Shown: positions 6,290 to 14,214 of the stretch, piece after piece
Position numbering within the stretch: position 1 is the stretch's first letter
Layout: every line of letters begins with the position of its first letter
Translations under genes and position numbers: made by a program
DNA from: a virus
Length of the DNA: 22,061 bases
Strand: one strand, 5' to 3'
Virus record (IMG/VR): IMGVR_UViG_3300025161_000277
Coordinates: 1 to 22,061 of that record
Notes under the pieces: model-generated
Databases searched by the model: none
Told to the model about the DNA's origin: nothing
What the model saw: only the letters and a program-made list of their open reading frames with translations

Positions 6290-6490
6290 TTATGCCTCCT
6301 CGAGGTTGGCTTTCCATGCCAGCGCTGCGTTCATCGCTTCTTCGCGGGTTTCGAAGTATGCCGGCATTTTTGTGCCGGGCTGTAAGACCCAGTGGCGAAT
6401 ACGGCCGTTGTCGGCATAAACCATCGCGGCCCACTTCCAGGGCATGCACATTTCAACTTCTGCGATTAATTCTTCTCTGGTGATTGGCAT
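6290..6490 (-). CDS. Hypothetical small protein, N-terminus shared with neighbour
   Basis: This 66-residue protein starts MPITREELIAEVEMCMPWKW. After the ITREELIA stretch it differs from its neighbour: HWVLQPGTKMPAYFETREEA looks like a strand followed by a helix (EEAMNAALAWKANLEEA). A GGAAAC purine run precedes the ATG. The region looks less G+C-rich than the structural genes. The function is unknown. It is the second gene in the cluster, 11 bases after the coiled-coil gene. Confidence 0.65.
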   Translation of the reverse strand: MPITREELIAEVEMCMPWKWAAMVYADNGRIRHWVLQPGTKMPAYFETREEAMNAALAWKANLEEA

Positions 6491-6501
6491 GGTTGTTTCC
6501 T

Positions 6502-6681
6502 TTATTGGATTCGTTCGATCAACGCTTCTGCCTTGTTAATCAGGGCTTTCAGTTCTGCCAGATGATTGCGATCCTCCTGGCCGCTGCATGCCAGGCGAAG
6601 TTCTCTATGCGCTTTCTGGAGAGCGGCGACTGCGTCTTCCAGAGATTCGATTGCATTGTCTAGGTGAATTAGTTTTTCCAT
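6502..6681 (-). CDS. Small coiled-coil protein (59 residues)
   Basis: Reading from ATG 6681 gives MEKLIHLDNAIESLEDAVAA and ends with AEALIERIQ before TAA. Nearly the whole chain is a heptad-like amphipathic helix interrupted by ACSGQEDRN near residue 35, suggesting a helical hairpin. AAGGA lies about ten bases upstream of the ATG. It is the first gene of the minus-strand cluster. The 154-base gap to the terminase small subunit gene must hold the divergent promoters, but I see only a weak candidate (TTGACT at 6756-6751 without a good -10). The function is unknown. Confidence 0.65.
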   Translation of the reverse strand: MEKLIHLDNAIESLEDAVAALQKAHRELRLACSGQEDRNHLAELKALINKAEALIERIQ

Positions 6682-6835
6682 TTCTCTTTTTCCTTACGTT
6701 TGGTATTCGTCGATCATCGTGACTCCATTCATCGCTTGGGTTGGCGAAGGAGTCAAGCTGAATCTGCAAAGAAGTGCAATCTGTATTCGGCGTGTTTTCT
6801 AGCACTTACGGGCGCGTAGGCCAAGGTGGCGTGGA

Positions 6836-7327
6836 ATGCCGCTGGTGAGCTTGCGGGCTTACGCCAAACACCGTGGCGTGCGCCTTTCAGCCGTCCAGAA
6901 GGCGATTCAGACTGGGCGGATTCAAACCACGCCGGACGGGCGGATCGACAGCGAGCAGGCCGATGCGGACTGGGAGGCCAGGACGCGGCCGGGACAAGGC
7001 AGGGCGGCGCATCGCGGAACAGAACCCCCGCGCACCGATGCTGCCGGCGGCCTGGATTACTTCAAGGCGCGGGCTATCCGCGAGAGCTACCTGGCGCGGC
7101 TGGCCAAGATCGAGTTCGAGGAGAAGACCGCCAAGCTGGTCAGCCGCGACGAGGTGCAAGTGGCAGCCTTCACCTTGGCCCGCACGGTGCGCGACAACCT
7201 GTTGAACCTTCCGGACCGTCTGGCGGCGTTGCTGGCCTCGGAGTCCGACGCCGACCGGGTGCATCAGATTCTGACCGAGGAGATTCGCAAGGCGCTCGAT
7301 GAACTGGCCGGCGCAAACGGCAACTGA
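6836..7327 (+). CDS. Terminase small subunit-like protein
   Basis: This 163-residue protein begins MPLVSLRAYAKHRGVRLSAV, a winged-helix/helix-turn-helix DNA-binding N-terminus (about 5-50, with QKAIQTGRIQTTPDGRID as the recognition part) like lambda Nu1. A disordered linker (50-75) precedes a long helical region (LDYFKARAIRESYLARLAKI, EEIRKALDELAG). The linker-to-helix part resembles phage packaging small subunits. It would recognise the packaging site and recruit the large subunit. AAGG about ten bases upstream supports the ATG. The 3' end overlaps the large subunit gene by 29 bases in another frame, which points to translational coupling. Confidence 0.82.
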   Translation: MPLVSLRAYAKHRGVRLSAVQKAIQTGRIQTTPDGRIDSEQADADWEARTRPGQGRAAHRGTEPPRTDAAGGLDYFKARAIRESYLARLAKIEFEEKTAKLVSRDEVQVAAFTLARTVRDNLLNLPDRLAALLASESDADRVHQILTEEIRKALDELAGANGN

Positions 7328-9206
7328 GGTCTACCAGGAGGCCTTCCGCGCGGGGCTGCGGCCGGACCCGCTGCTGACGGTCTCGGAGTGGGCCGACCGC
7401 TACCGGCGGCTGTCGGGCAAGTCAGCGGCCGAGCCGGGGCCCTACCGCACCAGCCGCACGCCGTACCTGCGCGAGATCATGGACGCGCTGTCGCCTTCCT
7501 GCCCGGTGGAACGGGTGGTGGTCATGAAAGGCGCCCAGTTGGGTTTTACGGAGGCGGGCAACAACTGGGCCGGCTACGTGATCCACAAATCGCCCGGGCC
7601 GATGATGGTGGTGCAGCCCACGGTGGAGCTGGCCAAGCGCAACTCCAAGCAGAGGATCGATCCGCTGATTGAGGAGAGCGAGGCGCTGCGGGAACTGGTC
7701 AAGCCGGCGCGCTCGCGTGACTCGGGCAACACGGTGCTGTCGAAGGAATTTCCCGGCGGGGTGCTGGTGATGACGGGGGCCAACTCGGCGGTTGGATTGC
7801 GCTCGATGGCGGTGCGGTATCTGTTCCTGGACGAGGTGGACGCCTATCCGGGAGACGTCGACGGGGAAGGCGATCCGATCCACCTGGCTTATGCGCGGAC
7901 GCGGACCTTCTCGCGGCGCAAGGTGTTGATGGTTTCGACGCCGCTGGTTACGGGCTGGAGCCGGATCGAGGCGGCGTTCGCCGAGAGCGACCAGCGGCGG
8001 TACTGGGTCCCGTGCCCGCACTGCGGCCAGTTCCAGGCGCTGAAGTTCGAGCGGCTGCGCTGGCCCAAGGGCCAGCCGCAGAAGGCGGCCTATAATTGCA
8101 TGGCCTGTGAGCAGGCCATCTACAACCACCACAAGGCGGCGATGCTGGCGCGCGGGGAGTGGCGGCCGGAAGCCGCCGGCGACGGGCGCACGCGCGGTTA
8201 CCACCTGTCGAGCCTCTACAGCCCGGTGGGCTGGTACTCGTGGGAGCGGGCGGCCGAGGACTGGGAGAAGGCGCAGGGGGATGTGGAGCGGTTGAAGTCG
8301 TTCGTCAACCTGGTGCTGGGCGAGTCGTGGCAGGAGCGCGGGGAGGCGCCCGACTGGCAGCCGCTCTATGAGCGCCGGCAGGATTACCGGATCGGGAGCG
8401 TGCCCGAGGGCGGGCTGTTCCTGACGGCGGGCGCGGACGTGCAGAAGGACCGCATCGAGGTGGAGATCGTGGCCTGGGGCCGGGGCAAGGAGTCCTGGTC
8501 GGTGGACTACCGGGTGCTGGTGGGGGACATCGCCGAATCGGGCATCTGGCGGGAGCTCGATGCGCTGCTGGAGGAGGAGTTCAGCGGGCTGCCCATCCGG
8601 GTGTTGTGCATCGACTCGGGCTACAACCCGCAGTTGGTTTACGACTGGGTGCGGCGCCACCCGCAGGCGAGCTGGGGGCCGGCGGGGGCCCGCGCGCCCC
8701 ATCCGAGGACGGCGGTGGCGGTCAAAGGCACGGCCCGCTCCGATCGGCTGATCGTGGGCGCGAGCGCGGCCGACACGGCCTCCAAGCGCCGCGCGGTGCG
8801 GGTGTGGACGCTTGGGACGCCGGTGGCTAAGTCGCAGCTCTATAGCTGGCTCCGGCTTCCGAAACCGGCCGAAGAGAGCGGCGAGCCGTACCCGGCGGGC
8901 TACTGTCATTTTCCGCGTTACACGGAGGAGTACTTCCGGCAGTTGACGGCGGAGAGCTTCATCAAGGGGCAGTGGGTGAAGGACCCCAACCGCCGCAATG
9001 AGGCGTTGGATGCACGCTGCTATGCGCGGGCGGCGGCGGCCATTTACGGCATGGACCGCTTCGCCGAGCGGCAGTGGAGGGAACTGGAGGCGGCGCGGCC
9101 GTGGCACAGAACTGAAACGGAGATGCAGGAGCTGGTGCCGGTTGAGCCGTTGGTGAAACCAGTGCGGCGGGCGGTGGTGCGATCCAGTTGGATCCGCGGC
9201 GGATGA
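7299..9206 (+). CDS. Terminase large subunit, GpA family
   Basis: At 635 residues this is close to lambda gpA (641). The ATPase domain has the Walker A-like motif KGAQLGFTEA (77-86), Walker B RYLFLDEVDA (173-182) and coupling motif STPL (213-216). Cysteines CPHC (239-242) and CMAC (267-270) form the zinc-ribbon-like insert seen in this family. The C-terminal nuclease domain shows TAGADVQKDR (acidic residue near 380), CIDSGYNPQ (near 437-445) and NEALDARCYA towards the end. It cuts concatemeric DNA and pumps it into the prohead through the portal. The start overlaps the small subunit gene, and the stop is separated by a single base from the stop of the convergent DUF2442 gene. Confidence 0.97.
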   Translation: MNWPAQTATEVYQEAFRAGLRPDPLLTVSEWADRYRRLSGKSAAEPGPYRTSRTPYLREIMDALSPSCPVERVVVMKGAQLGFTEAGNNWAGYVIHKSPGPMMVVQPTVELAKRNSKQRIDPLIEESEALRELVKPARSRDSGNTVLSKEFPGGVLVMTGANSAVGLRSMAVRYLFLDEVDAYPGDVDGEGDPIHLAYARTRTFSRRKVLMVSTPLVTGWSRIEAAFAESDQRRYWVPCPHCGQFQALKFERLRWPKGQPQKAAYNCMACEQAIYNHHKAAMLARGEWRPEAAGDGRTRGYHLSSLYSPVGWYSWERAAEDWEKAQGDVERLKSFVNLVLGESWQERGEAPDWQPLYERRQDYRIGSVPEGGLFLTAGADVQKDRIEVEIVAWGRGKESWSVDYRVLVGDIAESGIWRELDALLEEEFSGLPIRVLCIDSGYNPQLVYDWVRRHPQASWGPAGARAPHPRTAVAVKGTARSDRLIVGASAADTASKRRAVRVWTLGTPVAKSQLYSWLRLPKPAEESGEPYPAGYCHFPRYTEEYFRQLTAESFIKGQWVKDPNRRNEALDARCYARAAAAIYGMDRFAERQWRELEAARPWHRTETEMQELVPVEPLVKPVRRAVVRSSWIRGG

Positions 9207-9207
9207 A

Positions 9208-9471
9208 CTACAAGGATTTCTGCGGGGCGCGGACTCCTCGCAACAGGCCCGCGACGCTCAGATCCTCATCGAGATCCGGCCAGTGAACCCCCTCGCCGTC
9301 GCCCAGGAGTTCGAAGCGCTGCCGCTGTTCGGGTGTGGCGCGCACCAGGGCTGGAAACCAAGCCAAGGGAACGGAAAGCCTGCGGCCATCCACCAGCAAG
9401 ACAATGAGCTCGTCCTCCGTGACTTGGACCTCGCGGGCCCGCGGCTGGACTTCAACCCCCAAAGTACTCAT
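9208..9471 (-). CDS. DUF2442 protein (putative antitoxin-like partner)
   Basis: The 87-residue protein contains VTEDELIVLLVDGRRLSVPLAWFPALVRATPEQRQRFELL and VHWPDLDEDLSVAGLLRG, the typical DUF2442 signature. DUF2442 genes are often found next to DUF4160 genes, and the pair is generally suspected to be a toxin-antitoxin-like system, without a role that I can state as established. Here it overlaps the upstream DUF4160 gene by 20 bases on the same strand. Its stop codon lies one base from the terminase stop, so the cassette fits tightly between packaging genes. Confidence 0.88.
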   Translation of the reverse strand: MSTLGVEVQPRAREVQVTEDELIVLLVDGRRLSVPLAWFPALVRATPEQRQRFELLGDGEGVHWPDLDEDLSVAGLLRGVRAPQKSL

Positions 9472-9688
9472 GCCATGCCTCCAACCAGCTCTGCTGGTGA
9501 TCTTGCACCATTCGGATCAAGTCGCGCAACTCCCTGGCCCCGAAACCACTGGCTGCGGCCAGCGCGGCCGACTCCAACCAGATCTTCGCCAGCGCACGCT
9601 CGCGCTGGATGTGGACATGCGGCGGCTCGTCGCTTTCGTTGCTGAAGAAGAACACCCGGTATGGCCCGATCCGCGCAATCGTGGGCAT
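9452..9688 (-). CDS. DUF4160 protein (toxin-antitoxin-like partner of DUF2442)
   Basis: This 78-residue protein starts MPTIARIGPYRVFFFSNESD and continues EPPHVHIQRERALAKIWL, the DUF4160 signature with its conserved PxHVHI core. The C-terminal half is helical (GARELRDLIRMVQDHQQSWL). AGGA lies five bases upstream of the ATG at 9688. TACACT preceded by TG (minus strand, near 9711-9719) may be an extended -10 box. It is first in a two-gene operon with DUF2442. The biochemical activity is unknown; calling it a toxin is inference from pairing and context. Confidence 0.88.
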   Translation of the reverse strand: MPTIARIGPYRVFFFSNESDEPPHVHIQRERALAKIWLESAALAAASGFGARELRDLIRMVQDHQQSWLEAWHEYFGG

Positions 9689-9843
9689 CGATTCCTGTCG
9701 ATCCGCCCTGAGTGTAACAGAGTCACTCCTGGCCCGGCGCGGGAATCGGGGTGGGCTCGCCATCCATGGACGCGGCAAGCTTCCCGGCGGCAGTCATGGT
9801 TGAAGCGAGAACACACACGGGAAGTTGAGTTGGGAGGCGCAAG

Positions 9844-10053
9844 ATGGCCTACACGCAATCGCAGTTGGAGGCGCTGGAGGCGGCACTGGCCAGCGGCGCG
9901 CTGCGGGTGAGCTTCGAAGGGCGGAGCATGGAGTACCGCAGTGTCGATGAGCTCAAGAAGGCCATGGCCGAGGTGAAGGCGGCGCTGGCGGCGCAGGATC
10001 CGGCGCAAGCGCGATCGCGCATCGTGAAGATCTCGACAAGTAAGGGATTCTGA
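9844..10053 (+). CDS. gpW-like head-tail joining protein
   Basis: The 69-residue protein has the size and layout of lambda gpW (68): N-terminal helix with YTQSQLEALEAALASG, a beta hairpin (LRVSFEGRSMEYRSV), and a second helix (DELKKAMAEVKAAL) followed by a basic tail. gpW enters the head after packaging and forms the platform for the tail. Position between large terminase and portal matches lambda A-W-B. A strong ribosome site GGGAGG precedes the ATG. The stop overlaps the portal start (TGATG). The 155-base gap before it contains the promoter side of the DUF4160 cassette. Confidence 0.88.
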   Translation: MAYTQSQLEALEAALASGALRVSFEGRSMEYRSVDELKKAMAEVKAALAAQDPAQARSRIVKISTSKGF

Positions 10054-11546
10054 TGGCGGGCTACTGGCGGAATCTCCTGCGGGCGGCGTTTGCGCCGCTT
10101 CTGAAAGCGGCCTCGGGCTATGAGGCGGCCTCGGCGGGCTGGCGCACGCGGGGCTGGTATGCCTCGGCCGAGGGTCTCAATGCCCTGCTGACGGTGGGCG
10201 GGGAAGCCTTGCGGTCGCGCTCGCGGGACATGGTGCGGCGCAACGCCTGGGCCTCGAACGCCATCGACAGCTTCGTGGCCAACGCCGTGGGCGCGGGCAT
10301 CAAGCCCCAGTCCAAGCACCCCGATGCGGCGGTCAAGCGGCGGCTTCAGGAACTGTGGCTGCGCTGGACCGACGAAGCCGACGCCCATGGGCTCACCGAC
10401 TTCTACGGGCTGCAAGCCCTGGTCTGCCGCTCGGCGATCGAGGGCGGCGAGTGCCTGGTGCGGCTGCGCCAGCGGCGGGCCGAGGACGCTCTCACGGTCC
10501 CGCTTCAGTTGCAGTTGCTGGAGGCCGAGCATCTGCCCCTGGCCAAGAACGAAGACCTGCCGAACGGCAACGTCATCCGGGCGGGGATCGAGTTTAACGG
10601 TCTCGGCCGGCGGGTGGCTTATCACCTCTACCGCGAGCATCCCGGCGAGCGGGTGATGTTCGCCAACGCCGGCGAGACGGTGCGCGTGCCGGCCGAGTCG
10701 GTGCTGCACATCTACAAGCCCCTGCGGCCCGGCCAGCACCGCGGGCAGCCCTGGCTGGCGCAAGTGCTGGTGAAGCTCCATGAGCTGGACCAGTACGACG
10801 ATGCCGAGCTGGTGCGCAAGAAGCTGGCGGCCATGTTTGCGGCCTTCATTGTCGAAAACAATCCGGACGATCCGGTGCTTGGGGCCAAGCCGGCCGAGGC
10901 GGAGCGGGACGAAGCGGGCGCCGCGCTGGCTGGGCTGGAGCCGGGCTCGATGGTCAAGCTGCTGCCGGGCGAGGATGTGCGGTTTGCCGAGCCGGGCGAT
11001 GTGGGCGGCATGTACACCGAGTTCATGCGGGTGCAGTTGCGGGCCATCGCCGCGGGGCTGGGCATCACCTACGAGCAGTTGACCGGGGACCTGGAGCGGG
11101 TGAACTACTCTTCGATCCGGGCGGGGCTGTTGGAGTTCCGCCGCCGCTGCGAGCAGTTTCAGCACCAGGTGCTGGTCTACCAGTTCTGCCGGCCGGTGTG
11201 GCGGGCGTGGATGGAAGCGGCCGTTTTGGCGGGGGCGATTGAGGCGCGGGATTACCGGCGCCAACAGTATGCCTATCTGGATGTCGAGTGGCGGCCGCCG
11301 TCCTGGGCCTGGGTGGATCCGCTCAAGGACATGAATGCGGAGCTGCTGGCGGTGCGGGCGGGCTTCAAGCCGCGCAGCGCGGTGATCAACGAGATGGGCT
11401 ACGACGAAGAAGAGGTCGACCGGCAGGCCGCCGCCGACAACGCACGCGCCGACTCGCTGGGCCTGACCTATGACTCCGACCCGCGCAAGACCACGGGCAA
11501 TGGGCAACGAGTGGCCGAGAAGGAGCCGGCCACAGAAACCTCATGA
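10053..11546 (+). CDS. Portal protein, lambda gpB family
   Basis: This 497-residue protein (lambda gpB 533) has the family's opening region with RSRDMVRRNAWASNAIDSFV (about 53-72) and GAGIKPQSK, the GGECLVRLR strand, and the late conserved YEQLTGDLERVNYSSIRAGL motif followed by a helix rich in Arg and Phe (LEFRRRCEQF). These match phage_portal of the lambda type. Twelve copies would form the ring through which DNA enters and leaves and to which the tail joins. The gene is coupled to its neighbours, with TGATG at the start and ATGA at the stop. Confidence 0.96.
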   Translation: MAGYWRNLLRAAFAPLLKAASGYEAASAGWRTRGWYASAEGLNALLTVGGEALRSRSRDMVRRNAWASNAIDSFVANAVGAGIKPQSKHPDAAVKRRLQELWLRWTDEADAHGLTDFYGLQALVCRSAIEGGECLVRLRQRRAEDALTVPLQLQLLEAEHLPLAKNEDLPNGNVIRAGIEFNGLGRRVAYHLYREHPGERVMFANAGETVRVPAESVLHIYKPLRPGQHRGQPWLAQVLVKLHELDQYDDAELVRKKLAAMFAAFIVENNPDDPVLGAKPAEAERDEAGAALAGLEPGSMVKLLPGEDVRFAEPGDVGGMYTEFMRVQLRAIAAGLGITYEQLTGDLERVNYSSIRAGLLEFRRRCEQFQHQVLVYQFCRPVWRAWMEAAVLAGAIEARDYRRQQYAYLDVEWRPPSWAWVDPLKDMNAELLAVRAGFKPRSAVINEMGYDEEEVDRQAAADNARADSLGLTYDSDPRKTTGNGQRVAEKEPATETS

Positions 11547-12775
11547 GGAATCTTCCACACCTGGCCTCGCGCGTGTTCCACACGCCGCTGATGATCGAGC
11601 AGAAGAAGCTGGCGGCGATCCTGGCCGTGCTCGCACCTCGCCTCGGATTCGATGCTCCGGGCGTGGAGGCGGCGGCTCTGGCCGAGCAGCGGACGCGGAA
11701 GCCTTATGCCGTCACCGAGGCCGGCGTCGCCGTCATCGAAGTCTCGGGGACGCTGGTCAACCGCGCTTCCGGCCTGGAGGCGCAGTCGGGGCTGACCTCG
11801 TATGAGCAACTCGGCAACGAGGTTCTCGAGGCAGCGGCGGACCGGCAGGTGAAGGGGATGCTGCTGCGGTTGGACAGCTACGGCGGCGAGGCCAACGGGG
11901 CCTGGGATGTGGCCGATCTGATCGAGCAGGCGGCACAGGTAAAACCTGTTTGGGCCGCGGTTGACGACTGGGCCTTGAGCGCCGCCTATCTGCTCGCCTC
12001 GGCGGCGGGCCAGATCTGGGTAACACGCACCGCCGGCGTGGGCTCGATCGGCATCATTGCCTTGCACATTGACCAGAGCGGCTCCGACGCGGCCCATGGC
12101 CTGAACTACACCGCCATTTACGCCGGCGAGCGGAAGAACGACTTTAGTCCGCATGAGCCGCTTTCGGAGGAGGCCCGGGGCGTGCTCGAAACCGAAGTCC
12201 ACCGGCTGTACCAGATGTTTGTGGAAACCGTGGCGCGCCGGCGCAGACTCAGCGCGGAGGCTGTGCGCGCCACGGAAGCGGGCATTTTCTACGGCCCGGA
12301 TAGCGTCGCCCGCGGCTTCGCAGACCGCATAGGCCCGTTCCGCGACGCGCTGGCCGCCCTGACCGAATCACTTTCCAAACCCAAGTTCACGAAAGGAGGC
12401 ACCACCGTGTCTGAAACCATCCTGGATGCAACCATCCAGGCCCCAACCATCCAGGCGGCCCCCAGTCCGCCCGTTCCTGTTTCCGATCCGGCCTCGATCC
12501 AGGCCGAAGCTCGCGCAAAGGGCTATGCCGAGGCGGCCGAGATCGTCGATCTGTGCGCCCTGGCCGGCTGCCCGGCGCGGGCCGCGGAATTCATCGAGCG
12601 TCAACTGCCGGCCGCTGAGGTCCGGAAACTGCTTCGGGCGATGCGCGCCGAAGCCGAAGCGCCCCCGATCCGTTCCCACGTGTTGCCGGAAACCGGAACC
12701 CGCGCTCCGGCGGATCTGGAGGATAACCCGATTGTGCAAGCCTGCGCCCGCTTGGGCGCGCGAGGAGGAAAGTAA
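11543..12775 (+). CDS. Head maturation protease, S49/SppA-like (gpC-like) with C-terminal scaffold
   Basis: The 410-residue protein has an S49 peptidase domain at about residues 55-270. VEAAALAEQR precedes AVIEVSGTLVNR. RLDSYGGEANGAWDVADLI is the characteristic SPGG-like region, here with Tyr-Gly-Gly. ALSAAYLLAS supplies the nucleophile Ser146 and ERKNDFSPHEPLSEEA the general-base Lys198; the 52-residue gap fits the short SppA/gpC type. Residues 289-410 form a scaffold-like tail, also expected as a separate product from an internal start (see 12407-12775). It processes the prohead during assembly. It overlaps the portal stop by four bases. Confidence 0.95.
   Translation: MRNLPHLASRVFHTPLMIEQKKLAAILAVLAPRLGFDAPGVEAAALAEQRTRKPYAVTEAGVAVIEVSGTLVNRASGLEAQSGLTSYEQLGNEVLEAAADRQVKGMLLRLDSYGGEANGAWDVADLIEQAAQVKPVWAAVDDWALSAAYLLASAAGQIWVTRTAGVGSIGIIALHIDQSGSDAAHGLNYTAIYAGERKNDFSPHEPLSEEARGVLETEVHRLYQMFVETVARRRRLSAEAVRATEAGIFYGPDSVARGFADRIGPFRDALAALTESLSKPKFTKGGTTVSETILDATIQAPTIQAAPSPPVPVSDPASIQAEARAKGYAEAAEIVDLCALAGCPARAAEFIERQLPAAEVRKLLRAMRAEAEAPPIRSHVLPETGTRAPADLEDNPIVQACARLGARGGK
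12391..12399 (+). promoter_or_regulatory. Strong internal Shine-Dalgarno for nested scaffold
   Basis: GAAAGGAGG lies inside the protease gene, seven bases before the in-frame GTG at 12407. It is stronger than the ribosome sites of most starts in this window. Its place exactly at the protease/scaffold domain border argues for use in vivo. Confidence 0.75.
12407..12775 (+). CDS. Nested capsid scaffold protein (Nu3-like), same frame as protease
   Basis: Starting at GTG 12407 (codon 289 of the protease gene, same frame) gives a 122-residue protein beginning (M)SETILDATIQ. It has an Ala/Pro/Gln-rich start, helical centre (AEARAKGYAEAAEIVDLCAL, FIERQLPAAEVRKLLRAMRA) and a flexible end, like the internal scaffold of lambda C/Nu3. 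The DPASIQAEARAKGYAEAAEI region is typical of the tail of gpC-like proteases. Expression as a separate product is inferred from the ribosome site at 12391-12399 and lambda precedent. It would guide capsid assembly and then be degraded. Confidence 0.72.
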   Translation: MSETILDATIQAPTIQAAPSPPVPVSDPASIQAEARAKGYAEAAEIVDLCALAGCPARAAEFIERQLPAAEVRKLLRAMRAEAEAPPIRSHVLPETGTRAPADLEDNPIVQACARLGARGGK

Positions 12776-12778
12776 CCG

Positions 12779-13153
12779 ATGCCCGTTATGGACGAAACCA
12801 ACCGCTTGGGCGACTGGCTCAAGTGGGAAGAAGACAACCTTTACAGCCGCCGGCAGGTCCTGGTGGCCGCCGGCCAGAAGCTGGCCACGGGCACGGTGGT
12901 CGGCGTCATCACTGCCAGCGGTAAAGTGACCCAGCTTGCGCCGGCTGCCGAGGACGGCTCGCAAAACGCCGCGGGCGTCCTGCTCCACAGTGTCGATGCC
13001 ACCGCAGCGGACGCACCCGGGGTGATCCTCGCCCGCGAGGCCATCTGCGCCGACAGGGGGCTCGTGTGGCCCGCCGGCATTACGGCCCCGCAGAAGGCCG
13101 CCGCCCTCAGCCAACTGGAAAACCTGGGCATTCTCGTCCGGGAAGGGGCGTGA
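12779..13153 (+). CDS. Head decoration protein, gpD-like
   Basis: This 124-residue protein has the signature of the lambda gpD/HDPD family: an N-terminal segment with DWLKWEEDNLYSRRQVLVAAGQKLATGTVVGVIT, then AAGVLLHSVDATAADAPGVILAREAICADRGLVWP, and a C-terminal QLENLGILVREG. gpD trimers cap the expanded capsid and stabilise it. Its place between scaffold and major capsid genes matches lambda. AGGAGGAA lies close before the ATG. Confidence 0.93.
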   Translation: MPVMDETNRLGDWLKWEEDNLYSRRQVLVAAGQKLATGTVVGVITASGKVTQLAPAAEDGSQNAAGVLLHSVDATAADAPGVILAREAICADRGLVWPAGITAPQKAAALSQLENLGILVREGA

Positions 13154-13159
13154 CCCATT

Positions 13160-14170
13160 ATGCCGATGCTCAATCCCTTCGCCACCGATGCCTTCCACAT
13201 GGTCGCCCTCACGGCGGCCCTCAACAAGCTGCCCAACCTCTATGGCCGCCTGGAGCAACTCAACCTGATGCCCGCCGAAGGCGTGCGCACCCGCACCCTG
13301 ATCCTCGAGGAGATGAACGGGGTCTTGAGCCTGCTGCCCACCCGCCCGGTGGGCGCTCCGGCCACCCTCGGCGCCCAGGCCAAGCGCAAGCTGCGCAGCT
13401 TCGTCATCCCCCACATCCCGCATGAGGATGTGGTGTTGCCCGAGGAGGTCCAGGGCTTGCGCGCCTTCGGCTCCGACAACCAGTTGGAGGCCCTGGCCAA
13501 CCTTATCGCCGCCAAACTCCAGACCATGCGCAACAAGCACGCCATCACCCTGGAGCACCTGCGCATGGGGGCCTTGAAGGGGGTGATTCTGGACGCCGAC
13601 GGCTCGGTGCTCTACGACCTCTACAGCGAGTTCGGCATCACGCCCAAGAGCGTGAACTTCGCCTTGACCGCCAACACCACCGAGGTGCTGACCAAGATCC
13701 TGGAGGTGAAGCGGCACATCGAGGACAACCTCAAGGGCGAGTTCATGACGGGGGTGATGTGCCTGTGCTCGCAGGGCTTCTATGACGCGCTGACCACCCA
13801 TCCCAAGGTCAAGGAGGCCTTCCTGTACTTCCAGCGCAGCCAGCAGCTGGGCAACGACTACCGCACCGGGTTCAGCTTCGGCGGGGTGACCTTTGAGGAG
13901 TACCGCGGGCAGGCGACCGACGCCGCGGGCAACGTGCGCAAGTTCATCGCCGACGACGAGGCGCACTTCTTCCCGCTGGGCACGGCCAACACCTTCCGGA
14001 CCTACTTCGCCCCGGCGGACTTCAACGAGACCGCCAACACGCTGGGCCTGCCGCTGTACGCCAAGCAGGAACCGCGCAAGTTCGACCGCGGGACCGATCT
14101 TCACACTCAGTCCAACCCTCTGCCGATCTGCCTGCGGCCGGAGGTGCTGGTGAAAGGGACGAAAGCCTGA
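13160..14170 (+). CDS. Major capsid protein, gpE family
   Basis: The 336-residue protein is close in length to lambda gpE (341). The family pattern is visible: MVALTAALNKLPNLYGRLEQ near the N-terminus, TRTLILEEMNGVLSLLPTRPVGAPA (about 36-60), RSFVIPHIPHEDVVLPEEVQGLRAFG (about 77-102), and the C-terminal GTANTFRTYFAPADFNETANTLGLPLYAKQ with LHTQSNPLPICLRPEVLVK at the end. It forms the icosahedral shell. It follows the decoration gene after a 6-base gap. Confidence 0.97.
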   Translation: MPMLNPFATDAFHMVALTAALNKLPNLYGRLEQLNLMPAEGVRTRTLILEEMNGVLSLLPTRPVGAPATLGAQAKRKLRSFVIPHIPHEDVVLPEEVQGLRAFGSDNQLEALANLIAAKLQTMRNKHAITLEHLRMGALKGVILDADGSVLYDLYSEFGITPKSVNFALTANTTEVLTKILEVKRHIEDNLKGEFMTGVMCLCSQGFYDALTTHPKVKEAFLYFQRSQQLGNDYRTGFSFGGVTFEEYRGQATDAAGNVRKFIADDEAHFFPLGTANTFRTYFAPADFNETANTLGLPLYAKQEPRKFDRGTDLHTQSNPLPICLRPEVLVKGTKA

Positions 14171-14214
14171 GCCGGGGCGGTTGGCCGGCGGCGGTCAAGG
14201 ACCTCGACGCGGCC

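Noticed and set aside
6605-6805. Minus-strand 66-codon frame from GTG 6805
   Set aside because: It overlaps the better-supported 59-residue coiled-coil gene in another frame, has no ribosome site, and ends in a low-complexity arginine-rich run.
6682-6835. Promoter pair between the minus-strand cluster and the terminase genes
   Set aside because: TTGACT at 6756-6751 (minus) has no acceptable -10 at 16-18 bases and no clear plus-strand promoter was seen, so none is annotated.
7422-9107. Long minus-strand open frame (561 codons) opposite the large terminase
   Set aside because: It is the antisense shadow of a clear terminase gene in high-G+C DNA; its product is rich in Arg, His and Pro and has no recognisable domain.
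9181-9203. Overlapping GATCCA/TGGATC and ATCCGC/GCGGAT inverted repeats at the terminase end
   Set aside because: Short, inside coding sequence and without a T run; not convincing as a terminator between the convergent stops.
9849-11507. Long minus-strand open frame opposite gpW-like and portal genes
   Set aside because: Same reason: shadow of conserved plus-strand genes with atypical composition.
12368-14104. Long minus-strand open frame (578 codons) opposite scaffold, decoration and capsid genes
   Set aside because: It spans three well-supported plus-strand genes; an antisense artefact of codon bias.
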